NCBI GenBank assembly: GCA_039177505.1
Contig: JBCDFR010000016.1
Location: 7,374-71,373 of the forward strand
Reading direction: 5' to 3'
DNA length: 64,000 nt
Source: JABSQH01 sp039177505
GTDB lineage: Bacteria; Actinomycetota; Acidimicrobiia; Acidimicrobiales; Ilumatobacteraceae
The first letter of the stretch is position 1, and the number at the start of each line of letters is the position of its first letter. This document shows, piece by piece, positions 50,430 to 58,730 of the stretch. Position numbers and translations under genes: made by a program. The notes beneath the pieces are model-generated. The model was not told where the DNA came from and ran no database searches. It worked only from the letters and a program-made list of their open reading frames with translations.

Positions 50430-51904
50430 GTCTCCAGTGTCGTCGCTGTCGCGGCCAGCGCTCCGTCAGGGACGCCGTCCGGCGTGTCGGTCACACCGCG
50501 ACGGCGCATCCGGCGTGACAGCCGCCACGCCGCGAATCGCTCGCTCGGTGTCGGGTCGTCGGGGAGTTCGCCGAGACGACGCGCAGAAGAGTCCGAGAGA
50601 CGAATGAGGAGGGCCAGCAATATGTAGTTCGACACGAGCGATGAACCGCCGTATGACACGAATGGCAACGTGATGCCGGTGAGCGGGACGAGCTTGATCA
50701 CTCCACCGATGATGATGAACGCCTGGACGCCGACGATGGTGGTGAGGCCGACGGCGAGCAGTTTTTCGAAGGTCCGCTCGGTACGCAGCGCGATGCGCAG
50801 TCCAGCACCGACGAACAGCAGATAGGCCATCAACACTGCGGAGGCGCCGATCAGACCGAGCTCTTCGCCGATCGAGGCGAAGATGAAGTCGTTCTGGGCC
50901 AGCGGCACCTGACCTGGGTTTCCTCGCCCGAGTCCAGTTCCGGTGAGTCCGCCATCGGACAACCCGTACAGCGACTGCACGATTTGATAGCCCGAGTCGA
51001 GCGAACGCGACCACGGATCGATCCAGATGTCGACGCGTGTCTGCACGTGACTGAACTGCGTCCAGGTGAACGCGGCCGCCGCCGCGAACAACACGGCGCC
51101 GACGATGAGGTAGCCGATGCGCTCGGTGGCGACCCACATCATCACGACGAACAAGGTGAAGAACAGCAGCGACGAGCCGAGGTCGCGCTGGCCGACCATC
51201 ACGACGACAGCGAACCCCCAGGCGATCACGATCGGTGCGAGGTCGCGTGGCTCGGGCAGGTGGAACGGCCCGACCTTCCAGGTCCTCGCGGCGATCAACT
51301 CACGCCGGTCGGCGAGGTAGGCGGCGAAGAACACCGCCAAGGCGAGCTTGGCGAACTCGCCGGGTTGGAAGTTGACGGGCCCGAGACTCACCCAGATGCG
51401 GGCGCCGTTGATCGTCGAGCCGAACCCGGGAACCATCGGGAGGAGCAGCAGCCCGACGCCACCGAACAACAGCAGCCAGCGGTAACGCTCCAGGTCCGTG
51501 GCGCGTTGCACAAAAACCAGCGTGAGCACGAACACGACGATGGCGATCAGGCTCCATGTCGCTTGCAGCCCGGCGAGGCGATCGTCGAGGCGGGTGATCA
51601 TGACGAAGCCGATCCCGTGCAGCAGCGCAGCGAGCGGCAGCAGGGTTCCATCGGCACCGCGAGCGACGATGCGTACGACGATGTGTGCGCTTAACAAGAG
51701 CCCCAGGAGGATGAGGACGAACACCACGATGCCCGGTGGGATCTCGCTGTTCGTGCCGAGCGCGGCAATCGTGTAGGCCGCACCGGTGATCAGCGCGGCC
51801 ATCACCACGAGCGTCAGCTCGGTGGAACGTCGGCGCTTGGCGATCGGGGAGGGACCGTCGTAGACCGTGATGCTGCGAGGGTCGAGATCGTCGGCAACCG
51901 TCAT
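50426..51904 (-). CDS. rodA: SEDS peptidoglycan polymerase RodA/FtsW
   Basis: A 492-residue membrane protein with about ten or more helices. SEDS motifs include RIWVSLGPVNFQPGEFAKLA near the middle, VMVGQRDLGSSLLFF, and the C-terminal GGVIKLVPLTGITLPFVSYGG then SSLVSNYILLALL. It polymerises lipid II into glycan strands. Because it sits directly before pbpA, RodA is a better name than FtsW. The N-terminal cytoplasmic part (about 1-30) is longer than in E. coli. Confidence 0.94.
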   Translation of the reverse strand: MTVADDLDPRSITVYDGPSPIAKRRRSTELTLVVMAALITGAAYTIAALGTNSEIPPGIVVFVLILLGLLLSAHIVVRIVARGADGTLLPLAALLHGIGFVMITRLDDRLAGLQATWSLIAIVVFVLTLVFVQRATDLERYRWLLLFGGVGLLLLPMVPGFGSTINGARIWVSLGPVNFQPGEFAKLALAVFFAAYLADRRELIAARTWKVGPFHLPEPRDLAPIVIAWGFAVVVMVGQRDLGSSLLFFTLFVVMMWVATERIGYLIVGAVLFAAAAAFTWTQFSHVQTRVDIWIDPWSRSLDSGYQIVQSLYGLSDGGLTGTGLGRGNPGQVPLAQNDFIFASIGEELGLIGASAVLMAYLLFVGAGLRIALRTERTFEKLLAVGLTTIVGVQAFIIIGGVIKLVPLTGITLPFVSYGGSSLVSNYILLALLIRLSDSSARRLGELPDDPTPSERFAAWRLSRRMRRRGVTDTPDGVPDGALAATATTLET

Positions 51905-51932
51905 CGTTCGGTCGCCTCGTCGTGTCCCATGG

Positions 51933-53360
51933 TCACCCGGTGGTGGTCGCGGTCGGTGGGGCCGATTGTGCGGCGGTCGTGGGCGGTGCTGTCGTCGGCG
52001 GCACCGTCGTCGCCGGCACGGTTGTGGTGGTCGTCGTTGTGGTGGTGGTCGTTGTGGTGGTGGTGGTGGCGCTGTTCAGGAAGTTGAAGGCATCTTGTAG
52101 CGAGCCGAACTCCGGAACCGCTTCGACCTCGGCGATCGCCTCGTCGCTCATCTGGTCGCGGTTCGGGCCGACCGCTTCCTCTGTCGGGTCGACGAAGAGG
52201 ACGCCTCCGGGTTGCCCGCGGTACACCACGGCGTTGTCCTCGCTGTCGAACTCGACGAAGTAGCCCGAGCGGGCCCATACGGCGAGGAAAACGACCACGA
52301 CAACGATCGCGATCGCCGTCCCGGCAGCGGTGAGCGCAGCGATCGGGCTGATTCGGCGGCGCTTCGGTGGTATCGACATGCCGACCGTGGGATCGGGTCC
52401 CTCGGTCCCAGATCCACCGTTGGGGTCGGCGTCGACCTCCAACGGGCCGGCGGGCGTCGGGTCGGTTGCATCGTCGGCCCACACGGGGACGACGTCGAGT
52501 TCCTCGGTGGGGTCCGGTGGTTCGTCGCCGTCGAGCACGTCGAGCACGATCACGGTCACGTTGTCGCGTCCACCCGCCTGGATGGCCTGCTCGACCAGCC
52601 GCTCGGCAGCCTCTTGGGGGTCGGCCAGCAGAGTGAGTGTCGTGGCGATCTCGAGGTCGGTGATCTCGTCGACCAGCCCGTCGCTGCACAACACGAACCG
52701 GTCACCGCGAATCAGCGGCAGCGTCCACCAGTCGACGCGCACGTCGGGTTCGATGCCCAGCGCTCTGGTGATGATGTTGCGGCGGGGGTGTGTGCGCGCC
52801 TCATCCTCGGTGATGTGGCCGGTGGCGACGAGTTCTTGGACGTAGCTGTGGTCGACCGTGACGCGTCGCAACCGGTCGTGGCGGAACAGATAGGTGCGGG
52901 AATCGCCGACGTTGGCCAACACGAGCGCTTCGCTCGGTTGGGCCGGCGTGATCGGCGTGACGTCGCCCGGGGTATCGCCGTCAGTGTCGGATGCGCTGTC
53001 GGCAGGGTCGTTCTCGTCGATGTTCGGTGCACCGCGGCCCGCGAGCGGGTCGGCGATGACGACGATCGCGGTGACCGTTGTGCCCATCCCGCGCTGGCCG
53101 GGGTTGGCGATCGCGGCCCGATAGATGTCGCTGTTGGCCGACGTGATCGCATCGACGACCTGGTCGGCGGTGGGCGGGCCGTCGGTGGTGAGACGTTGAC
53201 CGATGCGTTGGATGGCCAGCTCGCTGGCGACCTCGCCCGCTTCGTGACCGCCCATCCCGTCGGCGACGACGTACACACCCTCGCTCATGAGGAGGTTGTC
53301 TTCGTTCTGTGGACGGATCTTGCCCTCATGGGTGGCGCCGCCGGCGCGCAGCTCGGCCAC
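51933..53360 (-). CDS. pstP: PP2C-family Ser/Thr phosphatase PstP with Thr-rich extracytoplasmic tail
   Basis: A 475-residue phosphatase. The PP2C domain (about 5-260) begins THEGKIRPQNEDNLL and has VYVVADGMGGHEAGEVASEL, ALVLANVGDSRTYLF, FVLCSDGLVDEI and GGRDNVTVIVL; the metal-binding Asp residues are present. There is a linker of acidic residues, one membrane helix (about 341-363), and an outer region with 16 consecutive Thr at about 432-447 followed by Pro/Thr/Ala repeats. It reverses PknB phosphorylation. GTG 53360 overlaps the fhaB stop codon by one base. Confidence 0.94.
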   Translation of the reverse strand: MAELRAGGATHEGKIRPQNEDNLLMSEGVYVVADGMGGHEAGEVASELAIQRIGQRLTTDGPPTADQVVDAITSANSDIYRAAIANPGQRGMGTTVTAIVVIADPLAGRGAPNIDENDPADSASDTDGDTPGDVTPITPAQPSEALVLANVGDSRTYLFRHDRLRRVTVDHSYVQELVATGHITEDEARTHPRRNIITRALGIEPDVRVDWWTLPLIRGDRFVLCSDGLVDEITDLEIATTLTLLADPQEAAERLVEQAIQAGGRDNVTVIVLDVLDGDEPPDPTEELDVVPVWADDATDPTPAGPLEVDADPNGGSGTEGPDPTVGMSIPPKRRRISPIAALTAAGTAIAIVVVVVFLAVWARSGYFVEFDSEDNAVVYRGQPGGVLFVDPTEEAVGPNRDQMSDEAIAEVEAVPEFGSLQDAFNFLNSATTTTTTTTTTTTTTTTVPATTVPPTTAPPTTAAQSAPPTATTTG

Positions 53361-53878
53361 TATTGCGCCTCGATCACGGTGGAGCCGACCTGCAGTCTGT
53401 CGCCCTTGTGCAACAGCTTGGTGCCGACGAGCTTGTTGCCGTTGTGGAACGTCCCGTTCGTCGACCCGAGATCCTCGACCATCGGTTGGCCGTCGTAGTC
53501 GAAGATGCGCAGATGCAGTTGTGAGATGTAGCCGTCGTCGTCGATGACGATCGTCGAGTTCGGGTCGCGTCCGAGGGTGACCTCGCCTTGAATCCCGATG
53601 GTGGTGCCGCGCCGCGCCTTTGGTTCGAGGATCACGAGACGGCCGGCGCGACCTTTGGTGCCCTTCGGCGCTCGAGATGAACTGCGCTTCGCCTTCAGCG
53701 AGCGCTTCGACTCTTTCGGCCGCTGGGCCGCCGCGGTGACCGCTTGCCTTTGCTGCGCGACCGGGCGTTGTGCCGGGGTGCGGACCTCGCTCCACACCGC
53801 CCACAGGACGCGGGCGAAGAACAGGTACAGCAGTCCGAGCAAGACGAACTTGAGGATGTTGAGGATCTGGTCGGTCAT
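53360..53878 (-). CDS. fhaB: FHA-domain protein FhaB (FipA-like)
   Basis: A 172-residue protein: an N-terminal membrane helix (ILKFVLLGLLYLFFARVLWA), a basic linker, and a C-terminal FHA domain (about 80-165) with GEVTLGRDPNSTIVIDDDGY, then LHLRIFDYDGQPMVEDLGST and NGTFHNGNKL. GR, S/H and NG phosphothreonine-binding residues are present except that the usual SRxH becomes SQLH. It reads PknB-phosphorylated partners at the membrane. It is coupled to pstP downstream. Confidence 0.92.
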   Translation of the reverse strand: MTDQILNILKFVLLGLLYLFFARVLWAVWSEVRTPAQRPVAQQRQAVTAAAQRPKESKRSLKAKRSSSRAPKGTKGRAGRLVILEPKARRGTTIGIQGEVTLGRDPNSTIVIDDDGYISQLHLRIFDYDGQPMVEDLGSTNGTFHNGNKLVGTKLLHKGDRLQVGSTVIEAQ

Positions 53879-53948
53879 CGGAGCGGCTCGCTGGCCGTTT
53901 TCATCGTGGCAGGCATCATCGTCGCTGGCAGCCCGCGCCGCAGCGCGG

Positions 53949-54608
53949 TCAGCCGGTCTCGAACCGGACGTGGGTGGAGCCGAAGCTGACGATGTCGGCG
54001 TCGGTCAGGCGGTGTTCGCCGGAGATCCGCACTCCATTGACCATCGTGCCGTTTGTCGAGCCGAGGTCGACCACGACATACGACGTGGTGCCGGGCCGGA
54101 TCTCGGCGTGGCGCCGGCTGATGTTGCTGTCGTCGATCGTGATCGTACATTCGGGCAGGCGGCCGATGGTGACGACGTGCTCGCTGAGCGACACACGTTC
54201 CCCCGACGGCATCACCACCGAGGCCAACCCGGGGCCGGATGCGGCCTGCTTCATTTGGCCGACGATGCCGAACCGACCCTTCTTCAGGTCGTTGTCGACG
54301 CTGAGGCGAACCTGCACCGGCCCCATGAAGTGGTAACCCTCTTCTCGGGCGTACTCCTTGGCCGCCTCGGCGAGCTCGGCGGTGAGGGCGTCCTCGATCT
54401 CAGCGAAGCCGAGATGGTCGGTCGCCGACAAGAGCACCGTGAAGTCGTTGGGGACGAGACGGCGACCCTTAACGTCGACGGAGCGGTTGTTGTCCATCTC
54501 GCGAACGAGACGGCGACCCAGCTCGATGGGGCGGATCGACCCGCGGGAACGACGGAACACACCATCGACCATACGCTCTAGACGTTGCTCCAGTGACTGC
54601 AATCCCAT
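53949..54608 (-). CDS. fhaA: FHA-domain protein FhaA, short form
   Basis: A 219-residue protein: an N-terminal DUF3662 domain (1-115, GLQSLEQRLERMVDGVFRR start) and a C-terminal FHA domain (about 130-215) with VVTIGRLPECTITIDDSNIS, RRHAEI and DLGSTNGTMVNG. All FHA phosphothreonine-binding residues are there. The mycobacterial FhaA is about 530 residues with a long Pro/Gln-rich middle; here the two domains are joined almost directly. First gene of the - strand growth block; 70 bp precede fhaB. Confidence 0.92.
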   Translation of the reverse strand: MGLQSLEQRLERMVDGVFRRSRGSIRPIELGRRLVREMDNNRSVDVKGRRLVPNDFTVLLSATDHLGFAEIEDALTAELAEAAKEYAREEGYHFMGPVQVRLSVDNDLKKGRFGIVGQMKQAASGPGLASVVMPSGERVSLSEHVVTIGRLPECTITIDDSNISRRHAEIRPGTTSYVVVDLGSTNGTMVNGVRISGEHRLTDADIVSFGSTHVRFETG

Positions 54609-54701
54609 GGGTATTCGAAAGGCTAACGAGCCGAGCCAACGCGCGGTGCCTGCCGCCGGTGCAAGCGTTCAGGGCTGCCGGTAGCGTTTCGTGGTCCACT
54701 C

Positions 54702-54785
54702 GGGCGAGTGGCGGAATTGGCAGACGCGCTGGCTTCAGGTGCCAGTGAGGGAAACCTCGTGGGGGTTCAAGTCCCCCCTCGCCCA
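54702..54785 (+). tRNA. tRNA-Leu(CAG)
   Basis: An 84-nt class II tRNA. Acceptor stem GGGCGAG/CTCGCCC is perfect, anticodon stem CTGGC/GCCAG has loop TTCAGGT with anticodon CAG, and a long variable arm (GAGGGAAACCTC region) follows. The T-loop is TTCAAGT and the discriminator is A. CCA is not encoded. It is divergent from fhaA. Confidence 0.97.
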
Positions 54786-54852
54786 CTCGGAGATGCTGTT
54801 CGGTCAGCGGACGGCGCGCAGCGGGGAAGTCGGCCAGCGGGCACTCCGCTGT

Positions 54853-55683
54853 CTAGGTGCGGTCGCGATCACGCCACGCGTCGCCGATGCGCACCGTGAG
54901 GTCGGCGATTCGCTTGTCGCGGTCCAGCAGGCTGCACGACGCGCAGTAGCCGTGCGGCGTCTCGTACGCCAGACAACAGGTACGGCGCAAGGCGAGGGTG
55001 AACGCATCAACGTCGGCACGTTCGGCGTCCAGCAGCTCCACGGTCGGCCGCACCCGCTCGAGCCGATCGAGGAGACGACGGCCATCGGTCCACGGATCAG
55101 GCGCTTCACCCGCCCACAGCGCGCTGTTGATCGCTGGGAGCGCGAGGTTGCCCCACAGGTGACGCCGACCGGTACGAGCATGACGATGGAGTGCGTCGAT
55201 GACCGCGTTCATCGTCTGCTCATACAGCACGACGGCAAGATGGTCGAGCATCGTGTCGTCGTCGACGACGATGCAGTCCGGAGCACCGGCCAGCTCATCG
55301 TCGGCCAGGACCCACGCGGCAACGCTTTCGACGGCGACCCTGGCGGCGGCGCCGCCGATGAACCGCACCCAGGTCGTCTCCGGATGCATGACCGGCACTC
55401 GCCGGGAGCGCATCCATGTCACGGTCGCCGGAAACGGAATGAGCGAACTGAAACGCTTGCCGAGCAACGAGGCCGCGGCCTTCGGTTTCGCCGTCTCGAC
55501 CCGATCGCTGAACGCACCGAGCAGCTCGTCGAGGCGCTCGGGATCGGCATCGAGGTCAGCGACACAGAACCAGCCGTCGCCTGCGCGGCTCGTCGGGTCG
55601 TCGGTCCAAAAGTCGAGACCACGTGTCTGCCAGCGCTCCCGGATCTCGGCGTACACCGCAAGGGCCCCCGTCGGGTCAGCCAC
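54853..55683 (-). CDS. FhuF-like ferric-siderophore reductase
   Basis: A 276-residue protein of the FhuF type. The C-terminal [2Fe-2S] cysteine motif is CC-x9-C-x2-C: C236, C237, C247 and C250 in RTCCLAYETPHGYCASC. N-terminal TWVRFIGGAAARVAVESVAA is the substrate domain. FhuF proteins reduce ferric siderophores in the cytoplasm to release iron. The start overlaps the siderophore-binding protein stop by 8 bp, so the pair is coupled. A membrane permease is not encoded nearby. Confidence 0.8.
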   Translation of the reverse strand: MADPTGALAVYAEIRERWQTRGLDFWTDDPTSRAGDGWFCVADLDADPERLDELLGAFSDRVETAKPKAAASLLGKRFSSLIPFPATVTWMRSRRVPVMHPETTWVRFIGGAAARVAVESVAAWVLADDELAGAPDCIVVDDDTMLDHLAVVLYEQTMNAVIDALHRHARTGRRHLWGNLALPAINSALWAGEAPDPWTDGRRLLDRLERVRPTVELLDAERADVDAFTLALRRTCCLAYETPHGYCASCSLLDRDKRIADLTVRIGDAWRDRDRT

Positions 55684-56758
55684 CCTGGAGGATCTCCACG
55701 ATGTTGTCGACCACGTACTCCACGGCGAGGACGTTGCCGGTGAACCACGGCGCCGGGTCGACCATCACCACTCGGTCGTTCTGCACCGCGTCGAGCTGGC
55801 TCCACAGTGGGTTCGATTGCAGTGCGGCGAGTGAGTCGTCTGCGTCGGTACCGAACAGCAGGATCAGGTCGCCATCGAGAAGATCGACACGTTCGGGACT
55901 GACCTCCACGAATGCCCGTCCCTCCGCGTCCGATGCCTGGAGGTCGGGCCGGGCTACGCCGAGCTCATCGAGGACCTGTCCAGAAAACGATGTGCCGCCG
56001 GGCAGGTATCGACACGAGTCACCGAAGCATCGGATCACGGAGACCTCGGTCGCCAGCTGCTCGGCGGTCAACGTGCTGCGGGCTGTCTCGATCTTCGCGT
56101 CGGTGTCGGCGATTCGTTGCTCGGCAACAGCGGTCTGGCCAACGGCTGCGCCGACGTCGCGCAGTGAGTCGCGCCACGGCCGCGTCGTCACCACGTCGAC
56201 CTCGGCGACGTCGGCGATCTCCTGCAACAGCTCTGGTCCACCGACTTCGTCGAGGGTCTTGGGATTGATGAGCAACAGATCGGGATCGAAGGCTGCGAGT
56301 TGCTCGAAGTTCAAGTCGGTCCGATCCGGGAGCACCTCGACGCCGTCGGCGAGCGCCACCAGGTAGTCGGGAATCGTCTGGCGATCGGCGAAGCCGGGAA
56401 TTCCGGCAACGGGCAGACCCAGTGCCAGGGCAGCATCGAGGATCGCCTGATCGCTGACGACGATGCGCTCGTACGCCAGGTCGAGCATGGCTGCGTCGTC
56501 GGAGATGGTGGTCGAGCTGGCGGTCGACGTCGCAGCGGCCGCTGGCGCCGCAGTCGTCGGTGGCGCCGTTGTGGATGCAGCTGTACTTGGCACCGACGAG
56601 GAGGGAGCCGTCGCAGTCGAGCTGACGGAATCGGCGCCGGCGGTGTCGGCGTTCGCGCCATCGTCGTCGCCGCAGGCGGTGAGCGCAACGAGTGCGGAGG
56701 CGACGAGTGCAGTGCAGATGCGGGTCATGCGTGCAGTGGATTTCTGCTGGCTCGGCAC
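55676..56758 (-). CDS. Iron-siderophore ABC transporter binding lipoprotein
   Basis: A 360-residue lipoprotein of the FecB/FepB (class III) family. The lipobox is VALTAC, with C29 as the lipidated residue. A Ser/Thr/Pro-rich linker of about 60 residues follows. The binding domain has two lobes joined by a long helix: PERVDLLDGDLILLFGTDAD lies in the C-terminal lobe and NFEQLAAFDPDLLLINPKT in the N-terminal lobe. Divergent from an ABC-two-component operon, with a 34-nt palindrome in between. Confidence 0.88.
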   Translation of the reverse strand: MPSQQKSTARMTRICTALVASALVALTACGDDDGANADTAGADSVSSTATAPSSSVPSTAASTTAPPTTAAPAAAATSTASSTTISDDAAMLDLAYERIVVSDQAILDAALALGLPVAGIPGFADRQTIPDYLVALADGVEVLPDRTDLNFEQLAAFDPDLLLINPKTLDEVGGPELLQEIADVAEVDVVTTRPWRDSLRDVGAAVGQTAVAEQRIADTDAKIETARSTLTAEQLATEVSVIRCFGDSCRYLPGGTSFSGQVLDELGVARPDLQASDAEGRAFVEVSPERVDLLDGDLILLFGTDADDSLAALQSNPLWSQLDAVQNDRVVMVDPAPWFTGNVLAVEYVVDNIVEILQGG

Positions 56759-56792
56759 GGCGAGTGACTCTACGGCTGTCAGATCGAGATCT

Positions 56793-56826
56793 CTTGTCGA
56801 CTACTCCCTGAGGAGTAGTCGACAAG
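56793..56826. promoter_or_regulatory. 34-nt perfect palindrome in a divergent promoter region
   Basis: CTTGTCGACTACTCC and GGAGTAGTCGACAAG are perfect complements (15 bp) around CTGA. It lies 35 bp upstream of the siderophore-binding protein start (- strand) and 43 bp upstream of the ABC ATPase start (+ strand). Such length is more than a typical operator half-pair, so it may hold two overlapping dimer sites or act as a hairpin. Confidence 0.75.
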
Positions 56827-56868
56827 CCTCCCGTTGGCAGATGCCCGGACACCGCGCTGAAGCGCACG

Positions 56869-57846
56869 ATGGACCCCATGATCGAGGTTCACCAACTCAC
56901 CAAGCGCTACGGCGAGACCACCGCCGTTGACGATCTGACATTCACCGTCCAACCCGGCATCGTGACCGGCTTTCTCGGCCCGAACGGAGCAGGCAAGTCG
57001 ACCACGATGCGCATGATCCTGGGGCTCGACGCCCCTACGTCGGGGACAGCGCTCGTCGACGGCCGCCCGTTGGCCGAGCACCCCACGCCGCTCACCTCCC
57101 TCGGCGCGCTGCTCGATGCCGGAGCGATCCACCCCAAGCGTTCCGCCTACGACCACCTGATGGCGTTGGCCGTCACCAACGGCATCGGCGAGGCACGCGT
57201 CGAGGAAGTCCTCGGTTTGGTCGGCCTGACCGACGTCGCCCGTCGCAGCGGCGGTGGCTTCTCGCTCGGCATGGGACAGCGCCTGGGCATCGCCGCAGCG
57301 CTCCTCGGCGACCCCGAAGTGGTGATGCTCGACGAGCCGGTCAACGGCCTGGACCCCGAAGGGATCTTGTGGATCCGCCACCTGCTGCAGGGGCTGGCCA
57401 AGGAGGGCCGCACCGTGTTCGTTTCGTCGCACCTCATGAGTGAGATGGAGCTGATGGCCGAGCACTTCGTGATCGTCGGACGAGGCCGCCTGATCGCCGA
57501 CGTATCCACCGCCGAGCTGCGCGAGATGGCCGCCGGCGACCAAACGATCGTGGGTGCCGATGACCTCGGCGCACTCGTGCCCCGCCTCCAGGGCGACGGG
57601 GTCGAGATCAGCTCGACCGACCGCGACAGCATCACCGTCAGCGGTCTCGACGCAGCGGCGATCGGGCGTATCGCGCTCGACGCCAACGTTGCGCTCACCT
57701 CGCTGATCCCGCACGAGCGAACACTCGAGGACGTGTTCATGTCGCTCACGGCCGACGCGGTGCAGTACCACGCCACCGATTTGCCCACCGATCAACTGCC
57801 CACCGATCAACTGCCCACCGATCAACTGCAAGGAGCCGGGCGATGA
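56869..57846 (+). CDS. ABC transporter ATP-binding protein (ABC-2 exporter type)
   Basis: A 325-residue ATPase. Walker A is GPNGAGKSTTMRMIL, the signature FSLGMGQRLGIAAAL, Walker B VVMLDEPVNGLDPEG, and the H-loop SSHLMSEME. A C-terminal accessory domain (about 220-300) is of the DrrA/BcrA type. The last residues repeat LPTDQ three times, encoded by a perfect 15-nt tandem repeat. ATG 56869 or 56878 may start. It overlaps the permease gene by 4 bp (ATGA) and forms an operon with it and a two-component system. Confidence 0.9.
   Translation: MDPMIEVHQLTKRYGETTAVDDLTFTVQPGIVTGFLGPNGAGKSTTMRMILGLDAPTSGTALVDGRPLAEHPTPLTSLGALLDAGAIHPKRSAYDHLMALAVTNGIGEARVEEVLGLVGLTDVARRSGGGFSLGMGQRLGIAAALLGDPEVVMLDEPVNGLDPEGILWIRHLLQGLAKEGRTVFVSSHLMSEMELMAEHFVIVGRGRLIADVSTAELREMAAGDQTIVGADDLGALVPRLQGDGVEISSTDRDSITVSGLDAAAIGRIALDANVALTSLIPHERTLEDVFMSLTADAVQYHATDLPTDQLPTDQLPTDQLQGAGR
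57782..57826 (+). repeat. Three perfect 15-nt tandem repeats at the 3' end of the ATPase gene
   Basis: Unit TGCCCACCGATCAAC, three exact copies in frame, each encoding LPTDQ-type residues. They lie just before the ATGA overlap with the permease start. They are variable-number-repeat-like. Confidence 0.85.
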
Positions 57847-58730
57847 ATCTGACACTCCCCACCAACGACCAATCCGACGAACGACTCACCGAATCAGCGG
57901 AGCACGAAGGGGCCGCCACCATGGCCACAGCAACGATCGATCAGACGCCTACACGACGTGTGCGTGTGCGCGACGTTGTGCACGGCGAGTGGATCAAGTT
58001 CCGCTCGGTTCGCTCGACCAAGGTCACCCTCCTCGCTTCGGGCGCGGCGATGGTGTTGCTCGGCATCATCTTCTCGGTCACGGCCGGGTCCGATGAGCCA
58101 GCACCCGGTCCGGCCAGCCTGCTGTCCGATCCGGTGCAACTCGCCCTCGGGGCGAGTGATATGAGCGCCATGATCATCGGCGTACTCGGCGTACTGCTCG
58201 TCGCCGGTGAGTACTCGACGGGACTGATCCGGACGACGATCGCTGCCGTTGGGAGTCGGCTGAAGGTGCTCAGCGCCAAGGCAATCGTGCTCGCCGGTGT
58301 GAGCGCCGTCGTCGTCGCCATCTCGAGTGTGCTTGCGCTCTGGCTCGGCCAGGCCGTGTACGCAGGCGATCAAGCGACGATGGCCCTGACCGACCCCGAC
58401 ATCATCGGAGTCGTGCTCGGCACGACGACCTACCTGGTTGGCATCGGTCTGATCGGCCTGGCCCTCGGCGCCATCTTGCGATCGACCGCCGCAGCCATCG
58501 GCTTGCTGGTCGGCGGTGTGTTCATCGTTCCCGGCCTGATGACGCTCTTGCCTGACTGGTTCACCGACAACGTCCTCAAGTTCCTGCCCTCCGAAGCCGG
58601 TTCCGCCATGATGTCGACGGTGTCCGATCCCGAACTCCTCAGCACCGCGGCGGCCTACGGCGTCTTCACTGCTTGGGTCGTCGGCCTCCTCGCCGTGGCA
58701 GGCGTACTCATGAAGCGGCGAGACGCATGA
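57843..58730 (+). CDS. ABC-2-type permease
   Basis: A 295-residue membrane protein: about 45 polar residues at the N-terminus, then VVHGEWIKFRSVRSTKVTLL, the standard ABC-2 permease beginning, followed by about six helices (for example LASGAAMVLLGIIFSV; AMIIGVLGVLLVAGEYSTGL; ATYLVG region; LIGLALGAILRSTAAAIGLLV; GVFTAWVVGLLAVAGVLM). GEYSTGLIRTTIAAVGSR is the conserved extracytoplasmic-to-helix motif of this group. ATG 57921 is a possible alternative start. It overlaps the histidine kinase gene by 4 bp. Confidence 0.88.
   Translation: MNLTLPTNDQSDERLTESAEHEGAATMATATIDQTPTRRVRVRDVVHGEWIKFRSVRSTKVTLLASGAAMVLLGIIFSVTAGSDEPAPGPASLLSDPVQLALGASDMSAMIIGVLGVLLVAGEYSTGLIRTTIAAVGSRLKVLSAKAIVLAGVSAVVVAISSVLALWLGQAVYAGDQATMALTDPDIIGVVLGTTTYLVGIGLIGLALGAILRSTAAAIGLLVGGVFIVPGLMTLLPDWFTDNVLKFLPSEAGSAMMSTVSDPELLSTAAAYGVFTAWVVGLLAVAGVLMKRRDA

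Noticed and set aside
52020..52075. A microsatellite-like run of GGT/GTT/GGC triplets
   Set aside because: It is the in-frame coding sequence of the poly-Thr tail of PstP (read on the - strand), not a separate element.
56793..56826. An IdeR/DtxR iron box upstream of the siderophore-binding gene
   Set aside because: The palindrome shares no TTAGG-type half-sites with the known iron box.
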